DNA of 52,939 nt. Source: Ramlibacter aquaticus (lineage in GTDB: Bacteria > Pseudomonadota > Gammaproteobacteria > Burkholderiales > Burkholderiaceae_C). The stretch is from contig NZ_JADDOJ010000019.1 in the NCBI RefSeq assembly GCF_015159745.1, positions 1 to 52,939 on the forward strand, given 5' to 3'. How positions within the stretch are numbered: the stretch's first letter is position 1; every line of letters starts with the position of its first letter. Position numbers and translations under genes: made by a program. This document shows, one piece after another, positions 45,307 to 52,939 of the stretch. A model generated the notes under the pieces. That model saw only the letters and a program-made list of their open reading frames with translations. It was not told where the DNA came from and did no database searches.

Positions 45307-46371
45307 TCAGCGGACCGAAAGCCGGCCGGGCGTGCCGGCTACGCATTCGCCCACCACGGCGGCGTCGGCGAAGCCGTGGCGGCGGAACACGGCCAGGACC
45401 TCGTCCACGCTGGACGGGTCGCAGGTGACCAGCAGGCCACCGCTGGTCTGGGGGTCGGCCAGCAGGGCGCGGTCCAGTTCGGCGAAGCCCTGCGGCAGCT
45501 CGACCGAGGCGCCGAAGCCGGCCCAGTTGCGGCCGGAGGCACCGGTCAGGAAGCCGCGGGCGGCGAGTTCGCGCACGTTCGGCAGCAGCGGCACCCGGGA
45601 CCAGTCGATGCGCACCTCCAGCCCGGCGCCGCGCGCCAGCTCCAGCGCATGGCCGGCCAGGCCGAAGCCGGTCACGTCGGTCAGCGCGTGCACGCCCGGC
45701 AGGGCGGCGAGGTCGGGGCCGGGGGTGTTGAGCTTGGTGGTCGACGCGATCATGGCCGCGTAGCCCTCGCTGCCCAGCTGTTCCTGCTTGAGCGCGGCCG
45801 AGTACACGCCCACGCCCAGCGGCTTGCCCAGCACCAGCACGTCGCCCGGGCGCGCCTCGGCGTTGCGCTTGACACGGTCCGGGTGGACCAGGCCCAGCGC
45901 CACCAGGCCGTAGATCGGCTCCACCGAGTCGATGGTGTGGCCGCCCGCGATCGGGATGCCGGCGGCGCGGCAGACGGATTCGCCGCCTTCCAGGATGCGG
46001 CCGATGGTGGCCGTGGAGAGCACGCTGATCGGCATGCCCACCAGGGCCAGCGCCATGATCGGCCGGCCCCCCATGGCGTACACGTCCGAGATCGCGTTGG
46101 TCGCCGCGATGCGCCCGAAGTCGAACGGATCGTCGACGATGGGCATGAAGAAATCGGTGGTGGCGATCAGCGCCTGCTCGTCGTTGAGCTTGTAGACCGC
46201 GGCGTCGTCGGCGGTTTCGATGCCCACCAGAAGTTCGGGCGGGATGGGCATGCGGGCGGTGCCGCGCAGGATCTCCGACAGCACGCCGGGCGCGATCTTG
46301 CAGCCGCAGCCGCCGCCGTGGGAGAGGGAAGTCAGGCGCGGCTCGGCCGGCGCGTTCAGGGGTGCATTCAT
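45307..46371 (-). CDS. senC: Selenophosphate synthetase (SenC/SelD) of the selenoneine locus
   Basis: 354 residues of the SelD family: makes selenophosphate from selenide and ATP. The catalytic pair is Cys22 and Lys25 in GGGCGCK, so this is a Cys rather than a Sec enzyme. ATP-binding blocks TTDFFMPIVDDPFDFGRIAA, NAISDVYAMGG and IAGGHTIDS are intact. Its ATG overlaps the senB stop (ATGA), which indicates coupled translation. In this context, beside the selenosugar synthase and SenA, it corresponds to SenC. No selenocysteine insertion or 2-selenouridine genes are in the window, though it could also serve those elsewhere. Confidence 0.9.
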   Translation of the reverse strand: MNAPLNAPAEPRLTSLSHGGGCGCKIAPGVLSEILRGTARMPIPPELLVGIETADDAAVYKLNDEQALIATTDFFMPIVDDPFDFGRIAATNAISDVYAMGGRPIMALALVGMPISVLSTATIGRILEGGESVCRAAGIPIAGGHTIDSVEPIYGLVALGLVHPDRVKRNAEARPGDVLVLGKPLGVGVYSAALKQEQLGSEGYAAMIASTTKLNTPGPDLAALPGVHALTDVTGFGLAGHALELARGAGLEVRIDWSRVPLLPNVRELAARGFLTGASGRNWAGFGASVELPQGFAELDRALLADPQTSGGLLVTCDPSSVDEVLAVFRRHGFADAAVVGECVAGTPGRLSVR

Positions 46372-47348
46372 GGCGTGCTCAGTTCATCGACAAGTCGCAT
46401 CAGGCCCTGCCGTTCGGTCTCGGGATCGAACAGGGGCGCGCGGGCCTCACATTGTGCGCTGAGCGTGGCCAGCCTGCCGCCGGCCTGTCCCTGCGTGTCC
46501 CGGCACGCGGCCAGCAGCGCCGCCAGGGCCGGCGCGTCGCCCGGCGGGAAGTAGCCCGCGTAGTCCTCGCCCAGCATGCCCACGTTGCCGGGCACGCGCG
46601 AGGCCAGCACCGGCGTGCCGCTGCGCACCGCCTCCATCACCACGTGCGCGCCGCCTTCCATGGCGCTCGGGTGCACCAGCAGGTGGGCCTGGCGGATGCG
46701 TTCGCGGGTCTCCTCGTGCGGGCGCGGGCCCAGCCAGCGGTAGCCCGGGGCCTGCGCCTGTGCCGCCCGGATCGCGTCCTGCCACGCGTCACTGTCGGCC
46801 GCGCCCAGGTGCTCGATGCGGATGTCGCCGCGAGCGGCGAGCAGGCGGGCGGCCTGGAACACGGTCTCGGGCGATTTCTCGGGCCGCAGGTGGCCCACCA
46901 CCACCGCGAGCAGCGCGTCCTGCGGCTTGCGGGCCGGCGGCAGGGCCGGCGTGGACTGGAAGATCACGCGCGCTCGCGGCCGCAGCGCGGCGGGCAGCGC
47001 GTCGGCGCCACGCTCCTGCAGCACGACCAGGCGGCTGGCGAAGGTCAGCGAGGCGCGCGCGCTGGCGTCGGTGGCGATGTCGCGGTAGAGGTCGGTGCCC
47101 GTGAGCACCACGGCCAGGCCGCGCTCGCCATGCCGCGCATGCCAGGCCGCGATGGCCTCGGCGGAGCGACGCGCGTGCAGCGCGAGCATGACCTGCGCGT
47201 TCTCGCTGCCGGGCGCGGGCCACTGCCGCACGACGGTCACGCGGTGCGCGCGGCCCAGCAACTGCGCCCAGCGCTGCGCCGTGCGCGCGTTGCCGTTGTT
47301 GGCGTCGGATGCCGCCGGGCTTACGATGACCACCGATGCAGGAACCAT
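46368..47348 (-). CDS. senB: Selenosugar synthase SenB (GT4-fold glycosyltransferase)
   Basis: 326 residues with a GT-B fold. SVVIVSPAASDANNGNARTAQRW at the N-terminus is typical of the TIGR04348-type family found with SelD. The C-terminal donor site has HPSAMEGGAHVVMEAVRSG and TPVLASRVPGN. SenB is known to join selenophosphate to a UDP-sugar, giving a 1-seleno-sugar for selenoneine synthesis. The gene overlaps senC by four bases. Its ATG at 47348 lies inside the senA reading frame on the other strand (13-base overlap of 5' ends). A TATAAC box six bases before the ATG suggests a leaderless message. A GTG at 47333 is an alternative start. Confidence 0.88.
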   Translation of the reverse strand: MVPASVVIVSPAASDANNGNARTAQRWAQLLGRAHRVTVVRQWPAPGSENAQVMLALHARRSAEAIAAWHARHGERGLAVVLTGTDLYRDIATDASARASLTFASRLVVLQERGADALPAALRPRARVIFQSTPALPPARKPQDALLAVVVGHLRPEKSPETVFQAARLLAARGDIRIEHLGAADSDAWQDAIRAAQAQAPGYRWLGPRPHEETRERIRQAHLLVHPSAMEGGAHVVMEAVRSGTPVLASRVPGNVGMLGEDYAGYFPPGDAPALAALLAACRDTQGQAGGRLATLSAQCEARAPLFDPETERQGLMRLVDELSTP

Positions 47349-47360
47349 CCCCGGGTTATA
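47299..47360. promoter_or_regulatory. Overlapping senA/senB promoter region inside both genes
   Basis: On the plus strand TTGGCG (47299-47304), 17 bases, TACGAT (47322-47327) would start transcription at about 47335, next to the senA ATG. On the minus strand TATAAC (47360-47355) would start at about 47348, the senB ATG. The two start points face each other about 13 bases apart. No space outside coding sequence is available for other promoters. Both -35 boxes are weak, so this remains a proposal. Confidence 0.4.
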
Positions 47361-48559
47361 GCCCCGCCACGCGGCTGCGCGCTGGCACGCGCGACGATGT
47401 CCTTGCGGCCCTGCGCTCGGTGCGCGCCCGCACCCTGGCCCTGGCCGATGCGTGGCAGGCCGCGCTGGGCCCCGCGCTGGCCGTGCCGCTGCGCGATGAG
47501 CTCAACCCGCCGCTCTGGGAATGGGGCCACGTGGCCTGGTTCCAGGAGTGGTGGACGGGCCGCAGCCGCCAGCGCGGGCTGGGCATCGCCTGCGACCCCG
47601 TGCACGCCCGGGGCGCGTCGCTGCTGCCGGGCGCGGACGAACTCTACGACTCGAGCGAGGTGCCGCACGATGCGCGCTGGCAGCTGCCGCTGCCCGGGCC
47701 CGGGGCGACCCGCGCCTACCTGGACGCGACGCTGGCGCAGGCCCTGGACCTGCTCGCCGCGCTGCCGCCGGACGCCGGCGACGACGCGCTCTACTTCTTC
47801 CGCCTGGCCGCGCTGCACGAGGCCATGCATGCCGAGGCCGCGGTGTACATGGCGGCCACGCTGGACCTGGACCTGGACCTGGGCCCGGCCGCCACGGTGC
47901 AGGGGCCGGGGCAGGCCGACGCCCAGCGCCTGCCGCCGGCCGGCGCCGAGATCGAAGTGCCCGCCCAGGCGTTCGCGCTGGGCTGGCAGGGGCCGGGTTT
48001 CGCCTTCGACAACGAGCTGGGCGCGCACACGGTCGCGCTGCAGGCTTTCCGCATCGACGCCGCCCCTGTGAGCTGGGCCGCCTATGCCGGGTTCCTGGCC
48101 GACGGCGGCCCGCTGGACCGCCGCTGGTGGGACGAGGACGGCTGGGCCTGGCTGCAGCGGGCCGGCCCGCGCCAGGTGCCGCCCGGCGCGGACCCGGCCG
48201 CGCCCGCCCTGCGCCTCTCGGCCTGGGAGGCCGAGGCCTGGTGCCGCTGGGCCGGCCGCCGGCTGCCCACCGAGGCCGAGTGGGAGTGCGCCGCCCTCAC
48301 GGCCACCGGCTTCCGCTGGGGCGGCGCCTGGGAATGGACGGCCAGCCCCTTCCAGCCCTATCCCGGCTTCCAGCCGCACCCCTACCGCGACTATTCGCAG
48401 CCCTGGTTCGGCAGCCGCCGCGTGCTGCGCGGCGCCGGCCCGGCCACGCCGCCCGAGATCGCGCACCCGCGCTACCGCAATTTCTTCGAGCCCCGGCGCA
48501 ACGATGTCTTCGCGGGCTTTCGCAGCTGCGCCGTTGCCGCGGGCGGGAATCGGTTGTAA
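47336..48559 (+). CDS. senA: Selenoneine synthase SenA (EgtB-like: DinB + FGE-sulfatase domains)
   Basis: 407 residues. The N-terminal DinB_2-type helical domain holds the iron ligands: His65 (EWGHVAWFQEWW) and the H-x3-H-x-E motif His161, His165 and Glu167 (LHEAMHAEA). The C-terminal formylglycine-generating-enzyme-like domain has APVSWAAYAGFLADGG, RLPTEAEWECAA, WEWTASPF and the closing FAGFRSCAV. SenA couples hercynine to the SenB selenosugar by an oxidative C-Se bond step. It is divergent from senB and directly upstream of a transporter operon. There is no ribosome binding site; a TTGGCG-N17-TACGAT promoter ends eight bases before the ATG. Confidence 0.88.
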   Translation: MQEPSPGYSPATRLRAGTRDDVLAALRSVRARTLALADAWQAALGPALAVPLRDELNPPLWEWGHVAWFQEWWTGRSRQRGLGIACDPVHARGASLLPGADELYDSSEVPHDARWQLPLPGPGATRAYLDATLAQALDLLAALPPDAGDDALYFFRLAALHEAMHAEAAVYMAATLDLDLDLGPAATVQGPGQADAQRLPPAGAEIEVPAQAFALGWQGPGFAFDNELGAHTVALQAFRIDAAPVSWAAYAGFLADGGPLDRRWWDEDGWAWLQRAGPRQVPPGADPAAPALRLSAWEAEAWCRWAGRRLPTEAEWECAALTATGFRWGGAWEWTASPFQPYPGFQPHPYRDYSQPWFGSRRVLRGAGPATPPEIAHPRYRNFFEPRRNDVFAGFRSCAVAAGGNRL

Positions 48560-48588
48560 TGCCCGCTTCGCCACGAGGGGATAGACCC

Positions 48589-49470
48589 ATGCAAAAGCAA
48601 CCGCACCTGCACATCAGCCGCCGCACCCTGCTGGCCTCCGGCGCCGCGCTGGCCGCCACCGGCTGGGCCACGGGCGCCCGCGCCCAGGCCGTCTTCCGCG
48701 TCACCGCGATCCCGGACGAGTCGCCGACCGAGCTCGCCCGCAAGGCCGCGCCGCTGATGAAGTACCTGGGTGAGCGGCTGGGCGTGAAGGCCGAGTTCAC
48801 CCCCGTGAACGACTACGCCGCCTGCGTGGAGGCGCTGGCCAACCGCCAGGTCGACCTGGCCTGGCTGGGCGGCTTCACCTTCGTGCAGGCCCTGCAGCGC
48901 TCCGGCGGCAAGGTCGTGCCCCTGGTGCAGCGCGAGGAGGACAAGCACTTCCGCTCGGTGTTCATCACCACCCAGGACGGCATCCGCAGCCTGGCCGACC
49001 TCAAGGGCCACAGCTTCAGCTTCGGCTCGCAGTCCAGCACCTCGGGCCACCTGATGCCGCGCAGCTACCTGCTGGCCGCCGGCATCGACCCCGACCGCGA
49101 CTTCAAGCGCGTCGCCTACTCGGGCGCGCACGACGCCACCGCCGCCGCCGTGGCGGCCGGCAAGGTCGACGCGGGCACGCTGAACATCTCGGTGTGGGAG
49201 AAGCTGCTGGCCGACAAGAAGGTCGACGCCAGCCGGGTGCGCGTGATCTACACCACCCCCGCCTACTACGACTACAACTGGACGGTGCACGCCGACATGC
49301 CGGCCGCCCAGCGCGAGCGCATCACCAAGGCCTTCCTGGACCTGAGCCCGGCCACGCCCGAAGGCAAGGAGATCCTGGACCTGCAGCGTGCCAGCAAGTT
49401 CGTGCCCACCAGCGCCGACAACTACAAGGGCATCGAAGCGGCCGCGCGCAACGCCGGCCTGCTGAAGTGA
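48589..49470 (+). CDS. PhnD-type ABC substrate-binding protein, putative selenium oxyanion receptor
   Basis: 293 residues. A Tat-like signal (SRRTLLASGAALAATGWATG, cleaved near ARAQA) is followed by a PhnD/phosphite-type binding fold: AIPDESPTELARKAAPLMKYL, DYAACVEALANRQVDLAWLG, FGSQSSTSGHLMPR and SGAHDATAAAVAAGKVDAG. The subgroup that travels with SelD and the SenB family is annotated as putative selenate-binding. It starts 29 bases after senA and leads a complete ABC transporter. Selenite, selenate or an organic selenium compound are all possible ligands; phosphonate is less likely since no phn catabolic gene is present. Confidence 0.83.
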   Translation: MQKQPHLHISRRTLLASGAALAATGWATGARAQAVFRVTAIPDESPTELARKAAPLMKYLGERLGVKAEFTPVNDYAACVEALANRQVDLAWLGGFTFVQALQRSGGKVVPLVQREEDKHFRSVFITTQDGIRSLADLKGHSFSFGSQSSTSGHLMPRSYLLAAGIDPDRDFKRVAYSGAHDATAAAVAAGKVDAGTLNISVWEKLLADKKVDASRVRVIYTTPAYYDYNWTVHADMPAAQRERITKAFLDLSPATPEGKEILDLQRASKFVPTSADNYKGIEAAARNAGLLK

Positions 49471-49486
49471 GGCCCGGACAGCGCGC

Positions 49487-50308
49487 ATGCTGATCGAGCT
49501 GCAGGCCGCGGCCCTGCGCCATCCGGCTGCGACGGCAGGCGCCGCACCCGCCCTGCATCCGCTGGACCTGCGGATCGAGCCGGGTGAGCAGTTGGCCGTG
49601 ATCGGGCCCTCGGGCGCCGGCAAGACCAGCCTGATGCTGCTGCTGGGCTGTGCGCTGCGTCCTTCGTCCGGCCGCCTCAGCCTGGACGGCCAGGACCCCT
49701 GGCAGCTGCCGGGCACCGCGCTGCGGCGCCTGCGCAGCCGGCTCTTCCTCGCCCCGCAGGTGCCGCCGCTGCCGCCGCGCCAACGCGTGGTGACCGCGGT
49801 GCTGGCCGGCCGCCTGCCGGGCATGGGCTGGGGCGCGAGCCTGCGCATGCTGGTGCATGCGCGCGACGCGGCAGCCGCGCAGGCCGCGCTGGCGCGCTTC
49901 GACCTGGAAGGCAAGCTCTTCGACCGCGTGGACCGGCTCTCCGGCGGCGAGCGCCAGCGCGTGGGCCTGGCCCGCGCCCTGATGGCCGACGCCCGGCTGC
50001 TGCTGGTGGACGAGCCGCTGTCGGCGCTGGACCCCTCGCGCGCGGCGCAGGCCATGCAGGTGCTGGTGGACGACGCGCGCAGCCGCGGCGCCACGCTGGT
50101 CGCCAGCCTGCACGACGTGCCCGCGGCGCTGCGCCACTTCCCCCGCATCCTGGGCCTGCGCGAAGGGCGGCTGCAGTTCGACCTGCCGCCCCAGGACGTC
50201 ACCCCGGCGCGCCTGGCCGCGCTCTATGGCGACGAGCCGCCCGGCCCGCCGCCGGCCTTCGAACTGCCCGACACCACGCCGGCCCCGGTGGTGGTCATGT
50301 GCCGGTGA
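49487..50308 (+). CDS. ABC transporter ATPase (PhnC-like), selenium uptake
   Basis: 273 residues. Walker A GPSGAGKTS at 40-48, the signature LSGGERQRVG near residue 150 and Walker B LLLVDEPLSALD near 175 are complete, as is the late switch His (ASLHDVP). It drives the two permeases downstream. Starts 16 bases after the binding-protein gene and overlaps the first permease by ten bases. Confidence 0.87.
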   Translation: MLIELQAAALRHPAATAGAAPALHPLDLRIEPGEQLAVIGPSGAGKTSLMLLLGCALRPSSGRLSLDGQDPWQLPGTALRRLRSRLFLAPQVPPLPPRQRVVTAVLAGRLPGMGWGASLRMLVHARDAAAAQAALARFDLEGKLFDRVDRLSGGERQRVGLARALMADARLLLVDEPLSALDPSRAAQAMQVLVDDARSRGATLVASLHDVPAALRHFPRILGLREGRLQFDLPPQDVTPARLAALYGDEPPGPPPAFELPDTTPAPVVVMCR

Positions 50309-51132
50309 ACGCTGCGCGGCCCGCACTGCGCGACCCGGCCTGGGCCGGGCGCGTCAGCGCCACCGTGGTGGCGCTGGTGCTGCTGTGGCCGCTGCTGGTG
50401 TGGAGCGAGTTCAAGCCCTGGACCCTGCTGGAGCCCGACAGCCTGCTGCCGGCGCTGCGCTTTCTCGCCGCCTTCGTGCCGCCCCGGCTGGACGCCGAAT
50501 TCCTGGGCCTGGTCGCGCGCGAGACCTGGCGCACCGTGGCCATCGCCACCGCCGGCCTCTCGCTCGCGCTGCTGATCGCGGTGCCGCTGGCGCTGGTGAG
50601 CGCGCGCCCGCTGTCGCAATCCGCGCTGTCCGGGCGCATGGGCACGGCGGCGCGCTGGGGCCGCGGCCTGGCGCGCGCGCTGCTGGTGGCGCTGCGCAGC
50701 GTGCCGGAGCTGATCTGGGCACTGGTCTTCGTGCGCGTGGTCGGCCTGGGGCCCACCGCCGGCGTGCTGGCGATCGCGCTCACCTACGGCGGCATGCTGG
50801 GCAAGGTCTACACCGAGATCCTGGAAAGCGGCGACACCCACGCCGCGCTCTCGCTGCTGCGCAACGGCAGCAGCCGGATGCAGGCCTTCCTGTGGGGGCT
50901 GCTGCCGCAGAACGCGGGCGAGCTCACGAGCTACACCGTCTACCGCTGGGAATGCGCGATCCGCTCCTCGGCGGTGCTGGGCTTCGTGGGCGCGGGCGGG
51001 CTGGGCCAGCAGATGGATGCCTCGCTCAAGATGTTCGCGGGCAACGAGGTCTGCACCATGCTGGCCGTGTTCGTGGCCCTGGTCGCGGCGGCCGATGTGC
51101 TGAGCGCGTGGCTGCGCCGGAGGCTGGCGTGA
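50299..51132 (+). CDS. ABC transporter permease 1 (PhnE-like), selenium uptake
   Basis: 277 residues with about six membrane helices of the BPD-transport fold: TWRTVAIATAGLSLALLIAVP, VALRSVPELIWALVFVRVVG, and the coupling-helix region SSRMQAFLWGLLPQNAGELTS. It starts within the ATPase gene and its stop overlaps the start of the second permease. Confidence 0.86.
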   Translation: MPVNAARPALRDPAWAGRVSATVVALVLLWPLLVWSEFKPWTLLEPDSLLPALRFLAAFVPPRLDAEFLGLVARETWRTVAIATAGLSLALLIAVPLALVSARPLSQSALSGRMGTAARWGRGLARALLVALRSVPELIWALVFVRVVGLGPTAGVLAIALTYGGMLGKVYTEILESGDTHAALSLLRNGSSRMQAFLWGLLPQNAGELTSYTVYRWECAIRSSAVLGFVGAGGLGQQMDASLKMFAGNEVCTMLAVFVALVAAADVLSAWLRRRLA

Positions 51133-51938
51133 GCGAGGGCCTGCGGCGCGGCTCGCCGGCCGACCCCGGGCGCGCGGGCGGCGTCCTGGTGCTGCTGGGC
51201 CTGGCTGTGCTGGTGGTCGCCAGCTTCGCCACGCTGGACCTGCAGTGGGCCCGCTTCTTCTCCGCCGATGCGCTGGCACGCATGGGCCGCTTCCTGCTGG
51301 AACTGCTGCGGCCGGCCACGGAGCCGCGCTTCGTCGCCAAGCTGGTGCCGGCCACGCTGGAGACGCTTGCCATGTCCCTGGTCGGCACCCTGCTGGCCGC
51401 CGTGCTCGGCCTGCTGCTGGCCCTGCCCGCCAGCCGCACCTGGGAGGGCGACCCCGCCCGCTGGCGCGGCGCCACGCGCTTCGTGCTCAACGTGCTGCGC
51501 AGCGTGCCCGAGCTGATGTGGGCCTCGCTGCTGATGATCGCGGCCGGCCTGGGGCCCTTCGCGGGCACGCTGGCGCTGGCCGCGCACACCACGGGCGTGC
51601 TGGGCCGCCTGTTCGCCGAGGCGATCGAGAACGCCCCCGAAGGCCCGGCCTTCGCGCTGCGCGTGCGCGGCGTGGGCGAAGGGCGGGTGCTGCTGTTCGC
51701 GACCCTGCCCACGGTGCTGCCGCAGCTCCTGAGCTACACCTTGTACCGCTGGGAGAACAACATCCGTGCCGCCGCCGTGCTGGGCGTGGTGGGCGCCGGC
51801 GGGCTGGGCCAGATGCTGGCCTTCCACCTGGGGCTGTTCCAGATGTCGGAGACCAGCAGCGTGCTGCTGGCGATGATGCTGCTGGTGCTGGGGGTGGACG
51901 CGCTCAGCTTCGAGGCGCGGCGGCGGATGGCCGCCTAG
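51129..51938 (+). CDS. ABC transporter permease 2 (PhnE-like), selenium uptake
   Basis: 269 residues and about six membrane helices. LVPATLETLAMSLVGTLLAAVLG, NVLRSVPELMWASLLMIAAG and EGRVLLFATLPTVLPQLLSY parallel the first permease, so the pair probably arose by duplication and forms a heterodimeric channel. GTG start at 51129 overlaps the previous stop (GTGA). Last gene of the locus; no clear terminator follows in the 55 bases before the convergent ftsY. Confidence 0.85.
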   Translation: MSEGLRRGSPADPGRAGGVLVLLGLAVLVVASFATLDLQWARFFSADALARMGRFLLELLRPATEPRFVAKLVPATLETLAMSLVGTLLAAVLGLLLALPASRTWEGDPARWRGATRFVLNVLRSVPELMWASLLMIAAGLGPFAGTLALAAHTTGVLGRLFAEAIENAPEGPAFALRVRGVGEGRVLLFATLPTVLPQLLSYTLYRWENNIRAAAVLGVVGAGGLGQMLAFHLGLFQMSETSSVLLAMMLLVLGVDALSFEARRRMAA

Positions 51939-51993
51939 TGTTTGGCGCACGCCGGACCGGGCCGGCGGCGGCGCATGCAGATTCTTCGGCCCT

Positions 51994-52939
51994 TCACCCC
52001 AGAAGCGCCAGCGCGAACTCCCGCGCGCTGAAGGTCTCCAGGTCCTCCAGCTTTTCGCCCACGCCGATGAAGTACACCGGGATGGGTTTCTCCTGCGCGA
52101 TGGCGGCGAGCACGCCGCCCTTGGCGGTGCCGTCGAGCTTGGTCACGATCAGGCCGGTGAGCCCCAGCGCCTCGTCGAAGGCCTTGACCTGCGCGAGCGC
52201 GTTCTGGCCGGTGTTGCCGTCGATCACCAGCAGCACCTCGTGCGGCGCGCTCGCATCGGCCTTCTGCACCACGCGCTTGATCTTGCGCAGCTCCTCCATC
52301 AGGTGCAGCTGCGTGGGCAGGCGGCCGGCGGTGTCCACCAGCACCACGTCCTTGCCCCGCGCGCGGCCCGCGCTCACGGCGTCGAAGCTCACGGCCGCCG
52401 GGTCGCCGCCGGCCTGGCTCACGATCTCCACCGTGTTGCGGTCGGCCCAGATGGCGAGCTGCTCCCGCGCGGCCGCGCGGAAGGTGTCGGCCGCGGCCAG
52501 CAGCACCGTCTCGCCGGCATCGGCCAGGTGCTTGGTGAGCTTGCCGATGGAGGTGGTCTTGCCCGCGCCGTTCACGCCCGCGACCATGATCACCGTCGGC
52601 TGGTGCTCGCCGATGACCAGCGGCCGCTCCAGCGGCTTGAGGAGCCGCGTGAGCGAGTCGGCCAGGATGTTCTTGGCCTGCACCGGCCGCGTCGCGCCCG
52701 ATTCCTTCACCCGGCGGCGCACCTCGTCCAGCAGGGCCTGCGTGGCCTTCACGCCGGTGTCCGCCATGAGCAGCGCGGTCTCGAGTTCCTCGTAGAAGGC
52801 CTCGTCGATCTGGCCCCCGGTGAGCTGGTCGTCGCCGAAATACTTGGCGGCCACCTGCTGCACCTGGGCGGCCGTGACCTGGCGCAGGCGCGCGATCAGG
52901 CGCTCGTCGGCGTCCAGCGGGAAGCCGTTGATCCAGTAG
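51994..52939 (-). CDS. ftsY: FtsY NG GTPase module fused in frame to an M16-peptidase-like C-terminus (partial)
   Basis: From about 52812 down to the stop this is a normal FtsY, the SRP receptor: IDEAFYEELETALLMADTGV, P-loop GVNGAGKTT, AADTFRAAAREQL, DTAGRLPTQ, TKLDGTAKGG and a closing GVGEKLEDLETFSAREFA. The usual acidic membrane-targeting A domain and first N-domain helix are absent. Instead the frame continues upstream to the window edge without a stop, reading WINGFPLDADERLIARLRQV and then QVQQVAAKYFGDDQLT. That is the typical C-terminal end of an M16 zinc protease subunit. The junction is at DDQLT/GGQIDE. The gene is cut by the window edge, so its true start is unseen. GTG at 52863 is not a convincing start. 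Confidence 0.8.
   Translation of the reverse strand, partial: YWINGFPLDADERLIARLRQVTAAQVQQVAAKYFGDDQLTGGQIDEAFYEELETALLMADTGVKATQALLDEVRRRVKESGATRPVQAKNILADSLTRLLKPLERPLVIGEHQPTVIMVAGVNGAGKTTSIGKLTKHLADAGETVLLAAADTFRAAAREQLAIWADRNTVEIVSQAGGDPAAVSFDAVSAGRARGKDVVLVDTAGRLPTQLHLMEELRKIKRVVQKADASAPHEVLLVIDGNTGQNALAQVKAFDEALGLTGLIVTKLDGTAKGGVLAAIAQEKPIPVYFIGVGEKLEDLETFSAREFALALLG

Noticed and set aside
47336..48559. Ergothioneine synthase EgtB
   Set aside because: Domain order is the same, but divergent senB and selD-like senC next to it indicate the selenium branch (SenA).
48589..51938. Phosphonate uptake and degradation locus
   Set aside because: The binding protein and permeases resemble PhnDCE, but no C-P lyase or phosphonatase gene is present and the locus is contiguous with senA.

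Overview
The window reads as chromosomal DNA from a high-GC betaproteobacterium of the order Burkholderiales, most likely Comamonadaceae (Variovorax/Ramlibacter-like). The evidence is gene content and order: orphan Bug/TctC receptors, a Burkholderia-type porin, the coxBA-ctaG-coxC-surf1-ctaAB-sco cluster with its DUF2244/DUF2970/twin-TM small partners, rpoH under a CIRCE element, and a selenoneine (sen) locus. I see no tRNA, rRNA, insertion sequence, phage gene or CRISPR array. Coding density is very high, and no gene-free stretch exceeds about 300 bases.

Layout. (1) 167-4100: a 39-codon ORF ending in a chemoreceptor-like WESF tail, then a hybrid histidine kinase. (2) 4150-12769, minus strand: a tightly packed catabolic operon with a TauD-type dioxygenase, BKACE (DUF849), a small hydrolase, a quinone-oxidoreductase-like enzyme, an MFS carrier, a DmdB-like acyl-CoA ligase, a YeiH exporter and a TctC receptor. 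Upstream lie a MalT-like LuxR regulator (12872-15523) and a divergent porin (15654-16883). A 41/42-bp element is repeated in front of the dioxygenase and in front of the porin, each copy pointing at its gene. (3) 16884-21383: a LysR/YeiH divergent pair with a symmetric operator, then a second histidine kinase. (4) 21401-24062: MoxR ATPase, GNAT and VWA protein. (5) 24154-31175: cytochrome c4-like protein, DUF1841, KefB/KefF-like potassium efflux, ParA-like ATPase, MaoC hydratase, TrmL, ComF and a BioC-like methyltransferase. (6) 31234-40815: aa3-type cytochrome c oxidase and its assembly genes (copper delivery, heme A synthesis). (7) 40856-45289: a second TctC, a 7TM protein with a degenerate GGDEF domain, CIRCE-controlled rpoH, and cutA broken by one missing base. 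(8) 45307-51938: the selenium locus, with senC (selD-like) and senB overlapping, divergent senA, and a four-gene PhnD/C/E/E-type transporter that probably imports a selenium oxyanion. (9) 51994-52939: an FtsY GTPase module joined in frame to what looks like the C-terminus of an M16 peptidase, running off the window.

How the parts work together. The sen genes plus transporter form one selenium route: uptake, selenophosphate, selenosugar, selenoneine. Hercynine (EgtD) must come from elsewhere in the genome. The LuxR regulator, the repeated element, the porin and the nine-gene minus-strand operon look like one regulon for an unidentified carboxylic or organosulfur compound. The cox block is a complete terminal oxidase factory. 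The items most worth a second look are the repeated element and its operon, the FtsY/M16 junction, the overlapping senA/senB starts, and the cutA frameshift.
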